From the NCBI GenBank assembly GCA_000432915.1, contig HF995246.1, positions 1 through 7,373 on the forward strand: DNA of 7,373 nucleotides, in the 5' to 3' direction. The notes below the pieces were generated by a model. The model was not told where the DNA came from and did no database searches. It was given only the letters and a program-made list of their open reading frames with translations. Shown in pieces: positions 7,104 to 7,373 of this stretch. This stretch comes from Firmicutes bacterium CAG:194 (GTDB taxonomy: Bacteria; Bacillota; Clostridia; Lachnospirales; Lachnospiraceae). The first letter of the stretch is position 1, and each line of letters begins with the position of its first letter. Position numbers and translations under genes: made by a program.

Positions 7104-7373
7104 CAGATTTCCAGCTCCTCTACCTTTTTCTTTTGCTGTTTCAGATTACTGATGATCTGCCCGTCATGGATCCGGACAACACGATCTGCCATCTGCGCAA
7201 TTCCCTCATTATGTGTGATCATAACGATCGTTGTATGATATGCTTCATTCACCTCCGCCAGCATGCGTAATACCTCCCTGGAAGAAACAGAATCGAGTGC
7301 TCCCGTCGGTTCATCACAGAGAAGCAGCACCGGATTTTTGATCAGTGCTCTTCCGAGTGCACATCTCTGCTGC
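7103..7373 (-). CDS. ABC transporter ATPase of the MacB/LolD type (C-terminal 89 residues, 5' end beyond the right edge)
   Basis: The visible frame runs from the window edge to a TGA at 7105-7103. It opens with QQRCALGRALIKNP, the segment directly after the ABC signature motif, then Walker B and the diagnostic CDEPTGALD, and a switch histidine in VMITHNEG. CDEPTGALD is typical of the LolD/MacB/BceA group of stand-alone ATPases that work with FtsX-like permeases. The Walker A, Q-loop and LSGG parts lie outside the window. The protein ends in a short charged tail (KQQKKKVEELEI). The TGATG overlap with the following permease gene shows that the two are one transporter: the ATPase binds the permease coupling helices on the cytoplasmic side. 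A GTG at 7330 lies inside the conserved domain and is not the real start. Confidence 0.93.
   Translation of the reverse strand, partial: QQRCALGRALIKNPVLLLCDEPTGALDSVSSREVLRMLAEVNEAYHTTIVMITHNEGIAQMADRVVRIHDGQIISNLKQQKKKVEELEI

Noticed and set aside
1..7373. CRISPR array, tRNA or rRNA gene, transposase
   Set aside because: No regularly spaced repeats, no tRNA cloverleaf or rRNA-like sequence, and no transposase-like protein were seen in any frame.

Overview
The window looks like a chromosomal stretch of a gut-type Clostridia, most likely Lachnospiraceae. This is inferred from the moderate GC content, the AGGAGG-type ribosome binding sites, the compact operon style and the character of the proteins. 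The species cannot be named from the sequence alone. All six protein-coding genes that I accept lie on the minus strand, so the reading order runs from the right end to the left end.

From right to left: the 3' end of a MacB/LolD-type ABC ATPase gene (7103-7373, cut by the window edge); its partner, a 736-residue permease with two FtsX-like modules (4893-7103, TGATG overlap with the ATPase gene); an AraC-family regulator (3871-4866, 26 bp after the permease); and two full-length exporter-fold ABC half-transporters (2039-3823 and 312-2042) that share an ATGA overlap. With gaps of 26 and 47 bp and two overlaps, the five genes look like one transcription unit whose main promoter lies beyond the right edge.

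The AraC regulator followed by two fused membrane/ATPase half-transporters has the layout of the YbtA-YbtP-YbtQ and IrtA-IrtB type of system, in which an exporter-fold ABC heterodimer takes up metal-siderophore complexes and an AraC protein senses the substrate. I infer this relationship from architecture and motifs. The actual substrate and direction of transport are unknown. The less usual point is the direct upstream linkage to a MacB/FtsX-type transporter with no room for a separate promoter region.

The left end (55-311) has no accepted gene but is rich in structure. It holds a short hairpin just after the last transporter gene, a GC-rich segment with a bulged palindrome that resembles a dispersed intergenic repeat, a 14-bp perfect palindrome that may act as a terminator, and a promoter with a perfect TATAAT box. 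That promoter drives a gene of which only 18 codons are visible (1-54). Its N-terminus looks like the start of a small helix-turn-helix DNA-binding protein of the kind often found in accessory regions. No RNA gene, CRISPR array, complete insertion sequence or clearly novel system was found.
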